The notes under the pieces: generated by a model
What the model saw: only the letters and a program-made list of their open reading frames with translations
Databases searched by the model: none
Told to the model about the DNA's origin: nothing
Source of the DNA: Palsa-504 sp963834685
GTDB taxonomy: Bacteria > Actinomycetota > Actinomycetes > Streptosporangiales > Streptosporangiaceae
DNA: 64,000 nucleotides
Reading direction: 5' to 3'
Assembly: GCA_963834685.1 (NCBI GenBank)
Contig: CAWICW010000020.1
Coordinates: 62,001 to 126,000 of the forward strand
Shown here: positions 18,426 to 26,390 of the stretch, one piece after another
How the letters are laid out: every line of letters starts with the position of its first letter
Position numbering within the stretch: position 1 is the first letter of the stretch
Program-made: the position numbers and the translations under genes

Positions 18426-19634
18426 GTGACGAAGTTGCCCGATCAGGTAGACCGAGATGTGGTAGTCATCGGCGGCTGCGGGCACGTGGGCTTGCCGCTT
18501 GCCCTCGCGTTCGCGGACCGGGGCGCCAGGGTGGGCATCTATGACCTCAGCCAGGCTTCGGTCGATATGGTGAACGCGGGCCAGTTGCCGTTCGCGGAGC
18601 CTGGCGCGCTTGACGTACTGCACCGGGTGCTCGGCGCCGGGCGCCTGGAGGCGTCCGCCGAGCCGGGGATCGTGAGCACCGCGGAGCACGTGGTGGTGGT
18701 CATCGGCACGCCGGTGGACGAGCACCTGAACCCCCAGCAGCTGGCGATCAACCGGGCGCTCGGCGGGTGCGTGGAATACCTGCGGGACGGCCAGGTGGTC
18801 ATCCTGCGAAGTACGGTGTTCCCCGGCGTGACGGCGCTGGTGGAGAAGATGATGGCCAGGCGGGGACTGGAGGTAGACGTCGCGTTCTGCCCCGAGCGGA
18901 TCGCCGAGGGCAAGGCGATGACCGAGCTGTTCGAGCTGCCGCAGATCGTCTCCTCCCGCACGGCGACGGGCACCAAACGGGCGTCCGCGCTGTTCGAGAT
19001 GCTGACCAGCAAAATCGTGGTGATGACGCCTGAGGAGGCCGAGCTCGCCAAGCTGTTCACCAACGTCTGGCGATACATCAAATTCGCCACGGCCAACCAG
19101 CTCTACATGATGGCCAACGAGCAAGGGCTGGACTTCGACCGGATCCGGCGCGGGCTCGCCGAGGATTACCCACGGGCCGCGGACATGCCGGCCGCCGGCT
19201 TCGCGGCCGGCCCGTGCCTGTTCAAGGACACGATGCAGCTCGCCGCGTTCAACCATAACAACTTCCCGCTCGGCCACGCGGCGATGGCGGTCAACGAGGG
19301 CCTGCCTCTGTATGTCGTCCACCGGCTCGAGCAGCGATTCGACCTGGCCTCGATGACCGTCGGCATCCTGGGCATGGCGTTCAAGGCGGGCTCAGACGAC
19401 ATCAGGTCAAGCCTGTCGTACAAGCTCAAGCGGATCCTGGAATTCAAGGCGAACGAGGTGCTGTGCACCGACCCTTACGTGACCGTCGACCCGGGCCTGC
19501 TGCCGCTCGATGAGGTACTCGCCCGCTCGGACCTGCTCGTGGTGGGGGCACCGCACCCCGAGTACCGCGGCCTGGTGACGGATAAGCCAGCGGCTGACAT
19601 CTGGGATGTCCTTGGCAATGGTGTGCGGGTATGA
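18426..19634 (+). CDS. Nucleotide-sugar dehydrogenase (UDP-glucose/GDP-mannose dehydrogenase family)
   Basis: A 402-residue enzyme of the family that oxidises the C6 alcohol of a UDP- or GDP-sugar to a uronate in two NAD steps. It shows the N-terminal dinucleotide-binding GGCGHVGLPLA (an unusual form of GxGYVG), FCPERIAEGKAM in the middle, the catalytic Cys in GPCLFKDT, and a C-terminal GMAFKAGSDDIRSS block. The catalytic motif normally reads CLPKD; Phe replaces Pro. I chose the GTG at 18426 because GGAGG sits seven bases before it; a GTG at 18420 is possible. It overlaps the downstream GT2 by four bases and is followed by an epimerase, so the three genes probably make and use one uronic or derived sugar. 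The exact substrate is not visible. Confidence 0.85.
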   Translation: MTKLPDQVDRDVVVIGGCGHVGLPLALAFADRGARVGIYDLSQASVDMVNAGQLPFAEPGALDVLHRVLGAGRLEASAEPGIVSTAEHVVVVIGTPVDEHLNPQQLAINRALGGCVEYLRDGQVVILRSTVFPGVTALVEKMMARRGLEVDVAFCPERIAEGKAMTELFELPQIVSSRTATGTKRASALFEMLTSKIVVMTPEEAELAKLFTNVWRYIKFATANQLYMMANEQGLDFDRIRRGLAEDYPRAADMPAAGFAAGPCLFKDTMQLAAFNHNNFPLGHAAMAVNEGLPLYVVHRLEQRFDLASMTVGILGMAFKAGSDDIRSSLSYKLKRILEFKANEVLCTDPYVTVDPGLLPLDEVLARSDLLVVGAPHPEYRGLVTDKPAADIWDVLGNGVRV

Positions 19635-20416
19635 CCGAGCGTCCTCGCGTCTCGGTGGTGATTCCCGCTTACAACGAGGGTGACCAGGTGATCAGCGTGC
19701 TGGACCGGCTGTTCGAGTCGGTCCGGCTGCAATGCGAGGTCCTGCTGGTGGTCGACTCGGCCGACGACACGACCGTCCCGGTGGCCGGGGAGTACGCGCA
19801 GAAGGAACCGCGGCTGAAGTGCCTGGTCAACACCTACGGGCGGGGGCCTGCCAACGCGATCAGGTTCGGGTTCGACGCCGCGACCGCGCCGGTGACCGTG
19901 GTGACCATGGCGGACGGGTGCGACGACGCCAGGCAGATCGACGACCTCGTCCGCTTGGTGGAGCGCGGGGTGGCGGTGGTGGCCGCGTCCCGCTACATGC
20001 CAGGCGGCCAGCAAGTCGGCGGCCCGGTGCTCAAGGGAACCCTGTCCCGGCTGGCCGGCCGTTCGCTGCGGACCTTCGCCCACGTCGGCACCAGGGACGC
20101 GACGAACTCGTTCAAGGCCTACTCCACGGAGTTCGTCCGGCAGGTCGGGATCGATTCAAGGGACGGCTTCGAGATCGGCATCGAGCTGACCGCAAAGGCC
20201 AAGCGACTGCGCATGCCGGTGGCGGAGATCCCTACTATATGGCTGGACAGGCAGGCGGGGGTCTCCAACTTCAAGGTGGCGAAATGGGTGCCCAGCTACG
20301 TGCGCTGGTACCGTTTCGCCTTCGGACCGCGGCTGACCGCCGAGCAGGTTCGTGGGCGCGCGCCCGTCCGCAGCACGGAACAGAGCCGGGAACAACAGAC
20401 AAGACAGGAGGGTTGA
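19631..20416 (+). CDS. Family 2 glycosyltransferase, DPM1-like
   Basis: A 261-residue GT-A-fold enzyme: VVIPAYNEGDQV at the N-terminus, then the acidic VVDSADDTT, ATAPVTVVTMADG in the DxD region (here Ala-Asp-Gly), and a C-terminal basic tail without membrane helices. It resembles polyprenyl-phosphate sugar synthases. It overlaps the dehydrogenase by ATGA upstream and the epimerase by one base downstream, forming a tight operon. I infer that it transfers the sugar made by these enzymes to a lipid carrier or acceptor. It is distinct from the GT2 at 10870, so the locus may load two different sugars. Confidence 0.85.
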   Translation: MTERPRVSVVIPAYNEGDQVISVLDRLFESVRLQCEVLLVVDSADDTTVPVAGEYAQKEPRLKCLVNTYGRGPANAIRFGFDAATAPVTVVTMADGCDDARQIDDLVRLVERGVAVVAASRYMPGGQQVGGPVLKGTLSRLAGRSLRTFAHVGTRDATNSFKAYSTEFVRQVGIDSRDGFEIGIELTAKAKRLRMPVAEIPTIWLDRQAGVSNFKVAKWVPSYVRWYRFAFGPRLTAEQVRGRAPVRSTEQSREQQTRQEG

Positions 20417-21441
20417 TGGACCAGGTTCTGGTCAGCGGGTCCGCGGGTTTCATCGGCGGGTACGTTGTAGCGGAGCTGCTGAAACGCGGCTACTCGGTGA
20501 TAGGCCTGGACAACTTCTCCAAGTACGGGAAGGTCAGGAAGTCCTACGACGACAACCCGAATTACCGGCTCGTCGAGGGCGACGCCAGGGACATCGCCCT
20601 GATAACGGAACTGCTGGCCGACTGTGACCATTTCATCGCCGGCGCCGCGATGATCGGCGGGATCTCCTACTTCCACACCTACGCCTACGACCTGCTCGCC
20701 ACCAATGAGCGCATCATCGCGGCGTCCTGCGACGCGGCGATCGCCGCGCACCGTGACGGTCGGCTGCGCAAGGTCACCTATCTGTCCTCGTCGATGGTGT
20801 TCGAGAGCGCGGACGAGTGGCCTTCGTATGAGGGGCAGCAGCGGCAGATACCACCGCCGCTGTCGTCCTACGGGTTCCAGAAGCTGGCCGTGGAGTACTT
20901 CGCCCGGGCCGCCTGGGACCAGTACGCCCTCCCGTATACCCTGATCCGGCCGTTCAACTGCGTGGGAATCGGGGAAAGCCGGGCTCTGGGCGACCACGAG
21001 ATCCTGTCCGGAAACGTGCGGCTCGCGATGAGCCACGTGGTTCCCGACCTGGCGCAGAAGGTGCTCAAGGGCCAGGACCCGCTGCACATCCTCGGCTCGG
21101 GTGATCAGGTCCGGCACTACACCTACGGCGGTGACCTGGCCGTCGGGGTGGTGACCGCGATGGAACATGAAGACGCCCTCAACGAGGACTTCAACCTGTC
21201 CACTTCGGAGAGCACGACGGTCCGGCAGCTCGCCGAGGCCATATGGCGCAAGGTCAAGGGGGACGGGGTCCCGCTGCGGCTCGTCCACGACGACCCGTTC
21301 GAATACGACGTTCAGCGGCGCGTCCCCGACACGGAGAAAGCCAAGAAGGTCCTTGGCTTCGAGGCGACAACGACTCTCGGCGAGATGCTAGACGAGGTCA
21401 TCCCCTGGATCGACGAGGCGATCAAGAACGGCACGATCTGA
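20416..21441 (+). CDS. NAD-dependent epimerase/dehydratase
   Basis: A 341-residue short-chain dehydrogenase/reductase acting on nucleotide sugars. It shows the NAD loop GSAGFIGGYVV, the Asp of the second strand in GLDNFSKYG, SSSMVFES as the active-site Ser region, and the catalytic YGFQK. The substrate-binding C-terminus has IRPFNCVG. The ATG overlaps the GT2 stop by one base and has GGAGG upstream in the GT2 3' end. It may epimerise or decarboxylate the uronate made by the dehydrogenase; the exact reaction cannot be told from sequence. Length and motifs are normal. Confidence 0.87.
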   Translation: MDQVLVSGSAGFIGGYVVAELLKRGYSVIGLDNFSKYGKVRKSYDDNPNYRLVEGDARDIALITELLADCDHFIAGAAMIGGISYFHTYAYDLLATNERIIAASCDAAIAAHRDGRLRKVTYLSSSMVFESADEWPSYEGQQRQIPPPLSSYGFQKLAVEYFARAAWDQYALPYTLIRPFNCVGIGESRALGDHEILSGNVRLAMSHVVPDLAQKVLKGQDPLHILGSGDQVRHYTYGGDLAVGVVTAMEHEDALNEDFNLSTSESTTVRQLAEAIWRKVKGDGVPLRLVHDDPFEYDVQRRVPDTEKAKKVLGFEATTTLGEMLDEVIPWIDEAIKNGTI

Positions 21442-21451
21442 ACGCTCTGCG

Positions 21452-23068
21452 GTGCGCACGCCGGGGACCGCGCGCACGCGGGCGCGCGTGGTCTGGTGGC
21501 CTGCCGTGGTGGTGCTGGCCACCGCTGGCCTGTTCACGCTGTACTGGCGCCAGTCCCAGTCGGTACCCCTATCGTCCGACGGCGCGAGCAACGTGCTGCA
21601 GGCCTGGGCCATGCTGCACGGAAACCTGCTGCTGCACGACTGGCGGGTGTCGGACGTGTCGTTCTACACCACCGAAGTCCCGCAGTACGCGCTGATCGAG
21701 GCCGTCCTGGGACCAGGCGCCGCGGTGGTACAGGTCGGCGCGGCCATGACCTACACGCTGCTCGTGCTGCTGACGGCTCTACTGGCCAGGGGTCACGCCC
21801 GGGGCCGGGTCGGTTGGGCCCGTGCGCTGCTTGCCGCGGGCATCATGCTGGCGCCCCAGCTCAGTGCCACCCAGATCCTGCTCAGGTCCCCGGATCACAC
21901 CGGGACCGCGGTGCCCGTGCTGGTGACCTGGCTGGTGATCGACGGCGTGACGCCCGACCGCTGGAAGGCCGCGCGCTGGGTCGTGCCGCTGGTGGTACTC
22001 GTCCTGCTGACCTGGACCATGGTCGCCGACTCCATCGTGCTGGTCACCTGCATCATGCCGCTGGCGCTGGTGGTGGTCGTGCGCGCCTGCCCGGGGCTGA
22101 TCCGGCGCGGAGCGCGCCCGGCGCCGCGCTGGTACGAGCTGTCCCTGGCCGGCGCAGCGGCGGTGGCCGGCGGGCTCGGCTCAGCCGCGCCGCGGGTCAT
22201 CGCTGCCCTAGGCGGATACCGGCAGGGACCGGTCGAGACCGAAACGGCCGTGGCCGGGCTGCGGCACCAGGCCTGGGTGACGTTCCAGGGCGTGCTCGAG
22301 CTCTTCGGCGCCAACGTATTCGACGCCAGGCCCGCGATCGAAGTTGTCTTCGTCTGGTTGCACCTGGTCGGCGCGATCGGTGTCATCTGCGCCCTGGGCC
22401 TTGCGCTGGCCCGGCTCTTCCGCTTTCAGGACCTGGTGATACCGGTGTTCGCGGTGGCCATCGTGCTCGACCTGGCCAGCTACACGTTCAGCCTGCACGC
22501 GGCGGACATCGTGGATACCCGCGAGATCGCCGCCGTGCTCCCGCTCGGCGCGGTCCTGGCCGGGCGGGTACTGGCCGGACCGCTGCTGAACCTGGTTCAG
22601 GCGGCCAGAAGAGCCAGGCACTGGCTGCTGCCGGCGTTCGGCGTGGTCGCCGCGGGCTACCTGGGCACGCTCGCGTACGGCGCGGCGCAGTCGCCGGCGC
22701 CGCCTGCTTACCAGCCGCTGGCCAACTGGCTGGTCGCGCATGGTCTCACCGACGGGCTGGCCGGCTACTGGCAGGCCAACAGCACCACGCTGGCCAGCAG
22801 TGGCCGGGTTCAGGTCAGCGGGGTGACGGAGGCCCCGGACGGCAAGCTGGTCCCGTACGAGTGGGAGACCGACGACACCGGCTACAACCCGTCGCTGCAC
22901 GACGCGAACTTCGTCGTGGCCGACGGCCCGGCCGCGCCGCCCTGGGCGCAGTCCGCGGCGCTTCGCACCTTCGGCCGTCCGCAGCGGATCTACCGCCACG
23001 ACGGCTACGCCATCATGGTCTGGGACACCAACCTGCTGCTGCGCCTCGGCCACCCGGGGATCGTCTGA
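21452..23068 (+). CDS. GT-C-like membrane protein, paralogue family member 4
   Basis: A 538-residue polytopic membrane protein and the fourth paralogue. Signatures: SDGA (42-45), LQAWAMLHGNLLLHDW, SFYTTEVPQYALIE, SPDHTGTAVPVL, VDTREIAAVLPLGAVLAGR, and the external domain with GYWQAN and a terminal DTNLL. It starts at a GTG ten bases after the epimerase stop with no clear Shine-Dalgarno, so it may depend on coupling to the dehydrogenase-GT2-epimerase operon. That context suggests this copy uses the sugar made by that operon. It is convergent with the 23073-24326 gene, only four bases apart. Confidence 0.75.
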   Translation: MRTPGTARTRARVVWWPAVVVLATAGLFTLYWRQSQSVPLSSDGASNVLQAWAMLHGNLLLHDWRVSDVSFYTTEVPQYALIEAVLGPGAAVVQVGAAMTYTLLVLLTALLARGHARGRVGWARALLAAGIMLAPQLSATQILLRSPDHTGTAVPVLVTWLVIDGVTPDRWKAARWVVPLVVLVLLTWTMVADSIVLVTCIMPLALVVVVRACPGLIRRGARPAPRWYELSLAGAAAVAGGLGSAAPRVIAALGGYRQGPVETETAVAGLRHQAWVTFQGVLELFGANVFDARPAIEVVFVWLHLVGAIGVICALGLALARLFRFQDLVIPVFAVAIVLDLASYTFSLHAADIVDTREIAAVLPLGAVLAGRVLAGPLLNLVQAARRARHWLLPAFGVVAAGYLGTLAYGAAQSPAPPAYQPLANWLVAHGLTDGLAGYWQANSTTLASSGRVQVSGVTEAPDGKLVPYEWETDDTGYNPSLHDANFVVADGPAAPPWAQSAALRTFGRPQRIYRHDGYAIMVWDTNLLLRLGHPGIV

Positions 23069-23072
23069 TCCC

Positions 23073-24326
23073 CTACATGTACAGGATGCGGCGCCTGGCC
23101 ACCACCGCCAGCACCGGGAGGACGCAGGCGGTGATCAGGCCGAGATAGCGCCAGGAAAGGTACTGCCGGGGCGTGGCGAGCAGCAGGATGAGCGCCATCA
23201 GGTAAGGCTCGATGAGCGAGCGCCCGTCGCCGAACGTGCTCGTCCAGATCTGGCTGGACAGCAGGCCGAGCTGGAGCACGAAGAACACGAAGGCCAGGCG
23301 CTCGTGCACGGGCGCGGTGGTGACCAGCAGGACCGCCAGCCCGGCCACCACGAAGATGCCCAGCGTGGCGTATTCGAGCAGGGCAATGTCGATCGGGCTC
23401 AGGTGAGCGGTGTTGATGTGGCTGATGTCGAACTTGAGCGCGTCGACCATCGCCGTGAACGGCAGGGTGAGGTTGCGATTGCCGTTTGCCAGCAGCGGGA
23501 ACTCGCCCTTGACCACGAAATGGACCGCGAGCTCCAGCGCGCCGTAGACGAGGGCGGGCACGACCCAGGTCAGGTCGGCCAGGCCAGGCCGGGCACGGCG
23601 GCGGGCCATGGCCACCAGCCGGGTAACCGCGATCGCCGCCGGGGCGAGCAAGATGGTCTCCCGGGTGACGGCGCCCACCGCGAACAAGAAGGTGGTCAGC
23701 AGTAGCTTGTTCCGGCGGTAGGCGAGCAGGCCGCCCAGCATGCACACCTCGGCCAGCGGCTCGGCGGTATCCCGGCCCACGCTGATGACCAGGCCGAAGT
23801 AGGCCGCGAAGGCCAGCCCCCACAGGGCGTGGCGGCCGGCCTCGCGGGCGAACATGCCGCCCAGGAAGGCCATGGCGGCCACGCCGAGCAGGTTGATCGC
23901 GACGAGGGCGAGCGGCACGAGCTGGTGCTGGCCGAGCGAGACCAGCCAAGCCAGGACCGGGTACCCGATCCTGGTGTACCGGTAAGACTGGTCCATCGTG
24001 ATGCCGAACGCGGTCTTGGTCCAGTCGGCCGGATCGAGCGCGAGTCGGTAGTAGAACTGCCCGTCGTATCCCGCGCTATTCGGGTCGGCGATCATCACGC
24101 CTGGCGGCAGCTGCCGCGCATGCGTGTACCCGTGACGCCCCGAGCCCAGCAGGATGAACAGGCTCAGCTGCCCCTTGGCCCAGACCTCCAAGCGGGCAAG
24201 GACGAAGCCCAGCCAGCCGAGGAAGGCGATCACGCCGGGCACGGCCGGGTGGTTCAGCCTTGCCCGCAGCGATGGCGCAGTCCGCCGGACGGATCTGCGT
24301 TCATCCGATCGCGAGGTGAGTTGCAA
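23073..24326 (-). CDS. GT-C-like membrane protein, YDGQF family copy B
   Basis: A 417-residue polytopic membrane protein paralogous to 16839-18155: the same NHPAV before helix 1, YDGQFYYR (87-94), GITMDQSYRYTRIGYPVL, GRDTAEPLAEVCMLGGLL and a VHERLAFV segment near the C-terminus. The start is a TTG at 24326 supported by GGAGG seven bases upstream on the coding strand. Its first loop contains the conserved Asp expected of GT-C enzymes. It lacks the 20-residue Gly/Pro-rich N-terminal extension of copy A. It is divergent from paralogue member 5 and convergent with member 4. Sugar and acceptor are unknown. Confidence 0.72.
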   Translation of the reverse strand: MQLTSRSDERRSVRRTAPSLRARLNHPAVPGVIAFLGWLGFVLARLEVWAKGQLSLFILLGSGRHGYTHARQLPPGVMIADPNSAGYDGQFYYRLALDPADWTKTAFGITMDQSYRYTRIGYPVLAWLVSLGQHQLVPLALVAINLLGVAAMAFLGGMFAREAGRHALWGLAFAAYFGLVISVGRDTAEPLAEVCMLGGLLAYRRNKLLLTTFLFAVGAVTRETILLAPAAIAVTRLVAMARRRARPGLADLTWVVPALVYGALELAVHFVVKGEFPLLANGNRNLTLPFTAMVDALKFDISHINTAHLSPIDIALLEYATLGIFVVAGLAVLLVTTAPVHERLAFVFFVLQLGLLSSQIWTSTFGDGRSLIEPYLMALILLLATPRQYLSWRYLGLITACVLPVLAVVARRRILYM

Positions 24327-24453
24327 CCGCGGGCCTCCGGGGCGGAACGGGCGATTGTGGCCAGGCGCGCGCAGCTTACCAGAGCGGACCGGGCCACGCC
24401 CCCGGCCATGCCAGGCTAGGCTTACAGGCCGAGCCGAACATCCGAAGGACGTG

Positions 24454-26169
24454 GTGCCTGCCGTGCATACCAGCGGGACGCCGCAGAAATCGGCCGTGCC
24501 GCCCGCCAGCGCCGGCGGCGACCCGGGGAGCTCGCGCGGCCTGCGGCGCCTGCCCCCGGCGCAAGGTTGGCTTGCCTCGGTGCGCCGTCCGCTGATCGCG
24601 CTTGCTCTGGTGCTGGTCGTGGCGCTGCTGTTCGTCGGCTACCTGCAGGTGTCCCGTACGTACTCGGCCAATTCCGATGAGGCGAACGACCTGCTGATGG
24701 CGTGGGACATGCTGCACGGCAACGTCCTGTTGCACGGCTGGTACCTGTCGGACGTCTCCTTCTATACGACCGAGCTGCCCCAGTACGCGCTGCTTGAGTT
24801 CCTGTTCGGCCTGCACCCCGGCACCGCCCACATTGCCGCCGCGATGACGTACACGCTCGTGCTCGTGTTCGCGGTGCTTCTCGCCAGGGGCAAGCGCGCC
24901 GACCGGGGCCGGGAGGGACTAGCGCGGACCTTGCTGGCCGGCGGGATCATGCTGGCGCCCCAGCTCGGGGTCGGGGTCTTCATCGTGCTGCTGTCCCTCG
25001 GGCACATCGGTACGTCGGTGCCACTCATGCTGACCTTCCTGGTCATCGACCGGCTGCGGTCGCGCTGGTACGTTCCCATCCTGGTCTGCCTGCTGCTGGC
25101 GTGGGTACTCGTCGCCGACCAGCTCGTGCTGCTGGCGGGGATCGTCCCGCTCGCGGCGGTGTGCCTGCTGCGCGTCATACGGGAGATGCCGGCCGCGCGC
25201 CGCGCCGCCGGCGGTGCGGGATGGTTCCGGACCGGCCTGCGCGCGAGGTGGTACGAGCTTTCCCTCGCCGTCGCGGCGCTCGCCGCGTGGCCCGTCGCGT
25301 CGGCCGCCTCTAGGCTGCTGAGCGCCAACGGCGGCTTCGTGCTGCACCCGATCGGCTACACACTCGCGCCGCTGCACACGTGGCCGAAGCACGCGTGGGT
25401 GAGCGCGGAGGGCCTGCTTGCCATGTTCGGCGCCAAGCCGCAGGGGCCGGCGCCGGAGCTGGCATTCGCGGTGGCGCACCTGGCGGGCGTGGTGCTCGTC
25501 GCCTGGGCAGCGTGCAGGGTGGCCCGCCGCTTCCTCAGCTGGCCCGACATGATCAGCCAGGTCCTGCTGGTCGCGATGGTCGTCAACGTCGCGGCCTACG
25601 TGCCGAGCACGCTGGCGGACGCCACGGACCTGAACGCGCGGGAGTTCGCGGTGGTGCTGCCGTTCGGTGCGGTACTCGCCGGACGGACGCTGGCGCCGGT
25701 CATCGCTTCCTGGCAACCCAAGATCACATTGGCTGGGGCGTTGCTGCCCTGCGCGCTGCTGGCCGGCTATGCCTCCAGCCTCGGGTATGCCGCCGCACAG
25801 CCTGCCGCGCCGCCGGCCAACTCCGAGCTTGCCGCGTTCCTTGCCGCGCACCACCTAAGCGACGGCGTGAGCGGCTACTGGCAGTCGAGCATCGTCACGG
25901 TCCAGTCCGACGGCGCCGTCACGATCAGGGCGCTGCTGCCGGGAACGCTGCAGCCGGACCTGTGGGAGGCGAAAGCCTCTTGGTATGATCCCGGCGCGCA
26001 CCAGGCGACGTTCCTGGTCACCGAGGACCGGCCGGGGTTCTTCAATCACTGGATGCCGAACTCCGCGGCGCTCGCGGCGTACGGGGCGCCCGCACATACC
26101 TACCACGTGGGCCCGTACACCATCATGGTCTGGGACAAGAACCTGCTGGCGCAGCGCCGGACACCTTGA
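24454..26169 (+). CDS. GT-C-like membrane protein, paralogue family member 5
   Basis: About 571 residues, polytopic, the fifth paralogue. Signatures: SDEA (74-77, Glu in place of Gly), LLMAWDMLHGNVLLHGW, SFYTTELPQYALLE, SLGHIGTSVPLM (the family SPDH is SLGH here), LNAREFAVVLPFGAVLAGR, and an external domain with GYWQSS, SWYDPG and a terminal DKNLL. The changed acidic motifs suggest altered specificity or activity. The frame is open upstream to 24154, but that part overlaps the divergent gene's 5' end. GTG codons at 24454 and 24463 follow GAAGGA, and I prefer the first. It is followed directly by a deleted sixth copy. Confidence 0.75.
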   Translation: MPAVHTSGTPQKSAVPPASAGGDPGSSRGLRRLPPAQGWLASVRRPLIALALVLVVALLFVGYLQVSRTYSANSDEANDLLMAWDMLHGNVLLHGWYLSDVSFYTTELPQYALLEFLFGLHPGTAHIAAAMTYTLVLVFAVLLARGKRADRGREGLARTLLAGGIMLAPQLGVGVFIVLLSLGHIGTSVPLMLTFLVIDRLRSRWYVPILVCLLLAWVLVADQLVLLAGIVPLAAVCLLRVIREMPAARRAAGGAGWFRTGLRARWYELSLAVAALAAWPVASAASRLLSANGGFVLHPIGYTLAPLHTWPKHAWVSAEGLLAMFGAKPQGPAPELAFAVAHLAGVVLVAWAACRVARRFLSWPDMISQVLLVAMVVNVAAYVPSTLADATDLNAREFAVVLPFGAVLAGRTLAPVIASWQPKITLAGALLPCALLAGYASSLGYAAAQPAAPPANSELAAFLAAHHLSDGVSGYWQSSIVTVQSDGAVTIRALLPGTLQPDLWEAKASWYDPGAHQATFLVTEDRPGFFNHWMPNSAALAAYGAPAHTYHVGPYTIMVWDKNLLAQRRTP

Positions 26170-26381
26170 CCCGGCGGCTGCGTGCCGCGGTCGGCGTCGG
26201 CATCGCCCGGGTGCTGATCGCGGCCGGGATCATGGTGGTGCCCGCGCCCGGCTTCGGCACCAGCCTGCTGCTGCTGCTGACCCTGGACCATCTGGGCAGG
26301 GAGATCACCGGAGTGCTACCGTTCGGCACAGCGGGCAGCCGGTATCGCGGGATGCTGTTGTCACCGGGCCGCGGGACGTAG
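26166..26381 (+). pseudogene. Internally deleted remnant of the GT-C-like paralogue family
   Basis: A 71-codon frame that joins two separate parts of the paralogue family. The first half, RVLIAAGIMVVP followed by LDHLG, matches the region of members 2 and 3 around RVLVAAGIML and PDHLG. It is fused directly to REITGVLPFGTAGSR, which matches REIAAVLPFGAVLAGR about 200 residues later in the full-length proteins. It has no N-terminal acidic loop and no external domain. It begins in a TTGA overlap with member 5 and ends nine bases before pafA. I read it as a decayed sixth copy after a large in-frame deletion. Confidence 0.7.
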
Positions 26382-26390
26382 CCTTGGCGT

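Noticed and set aside
24154..24453. An N-terminal extension of paralogue member 5
   Set aside because: It overlaps the 5' end of the divergent gene and does not resemble the family N-terminus.
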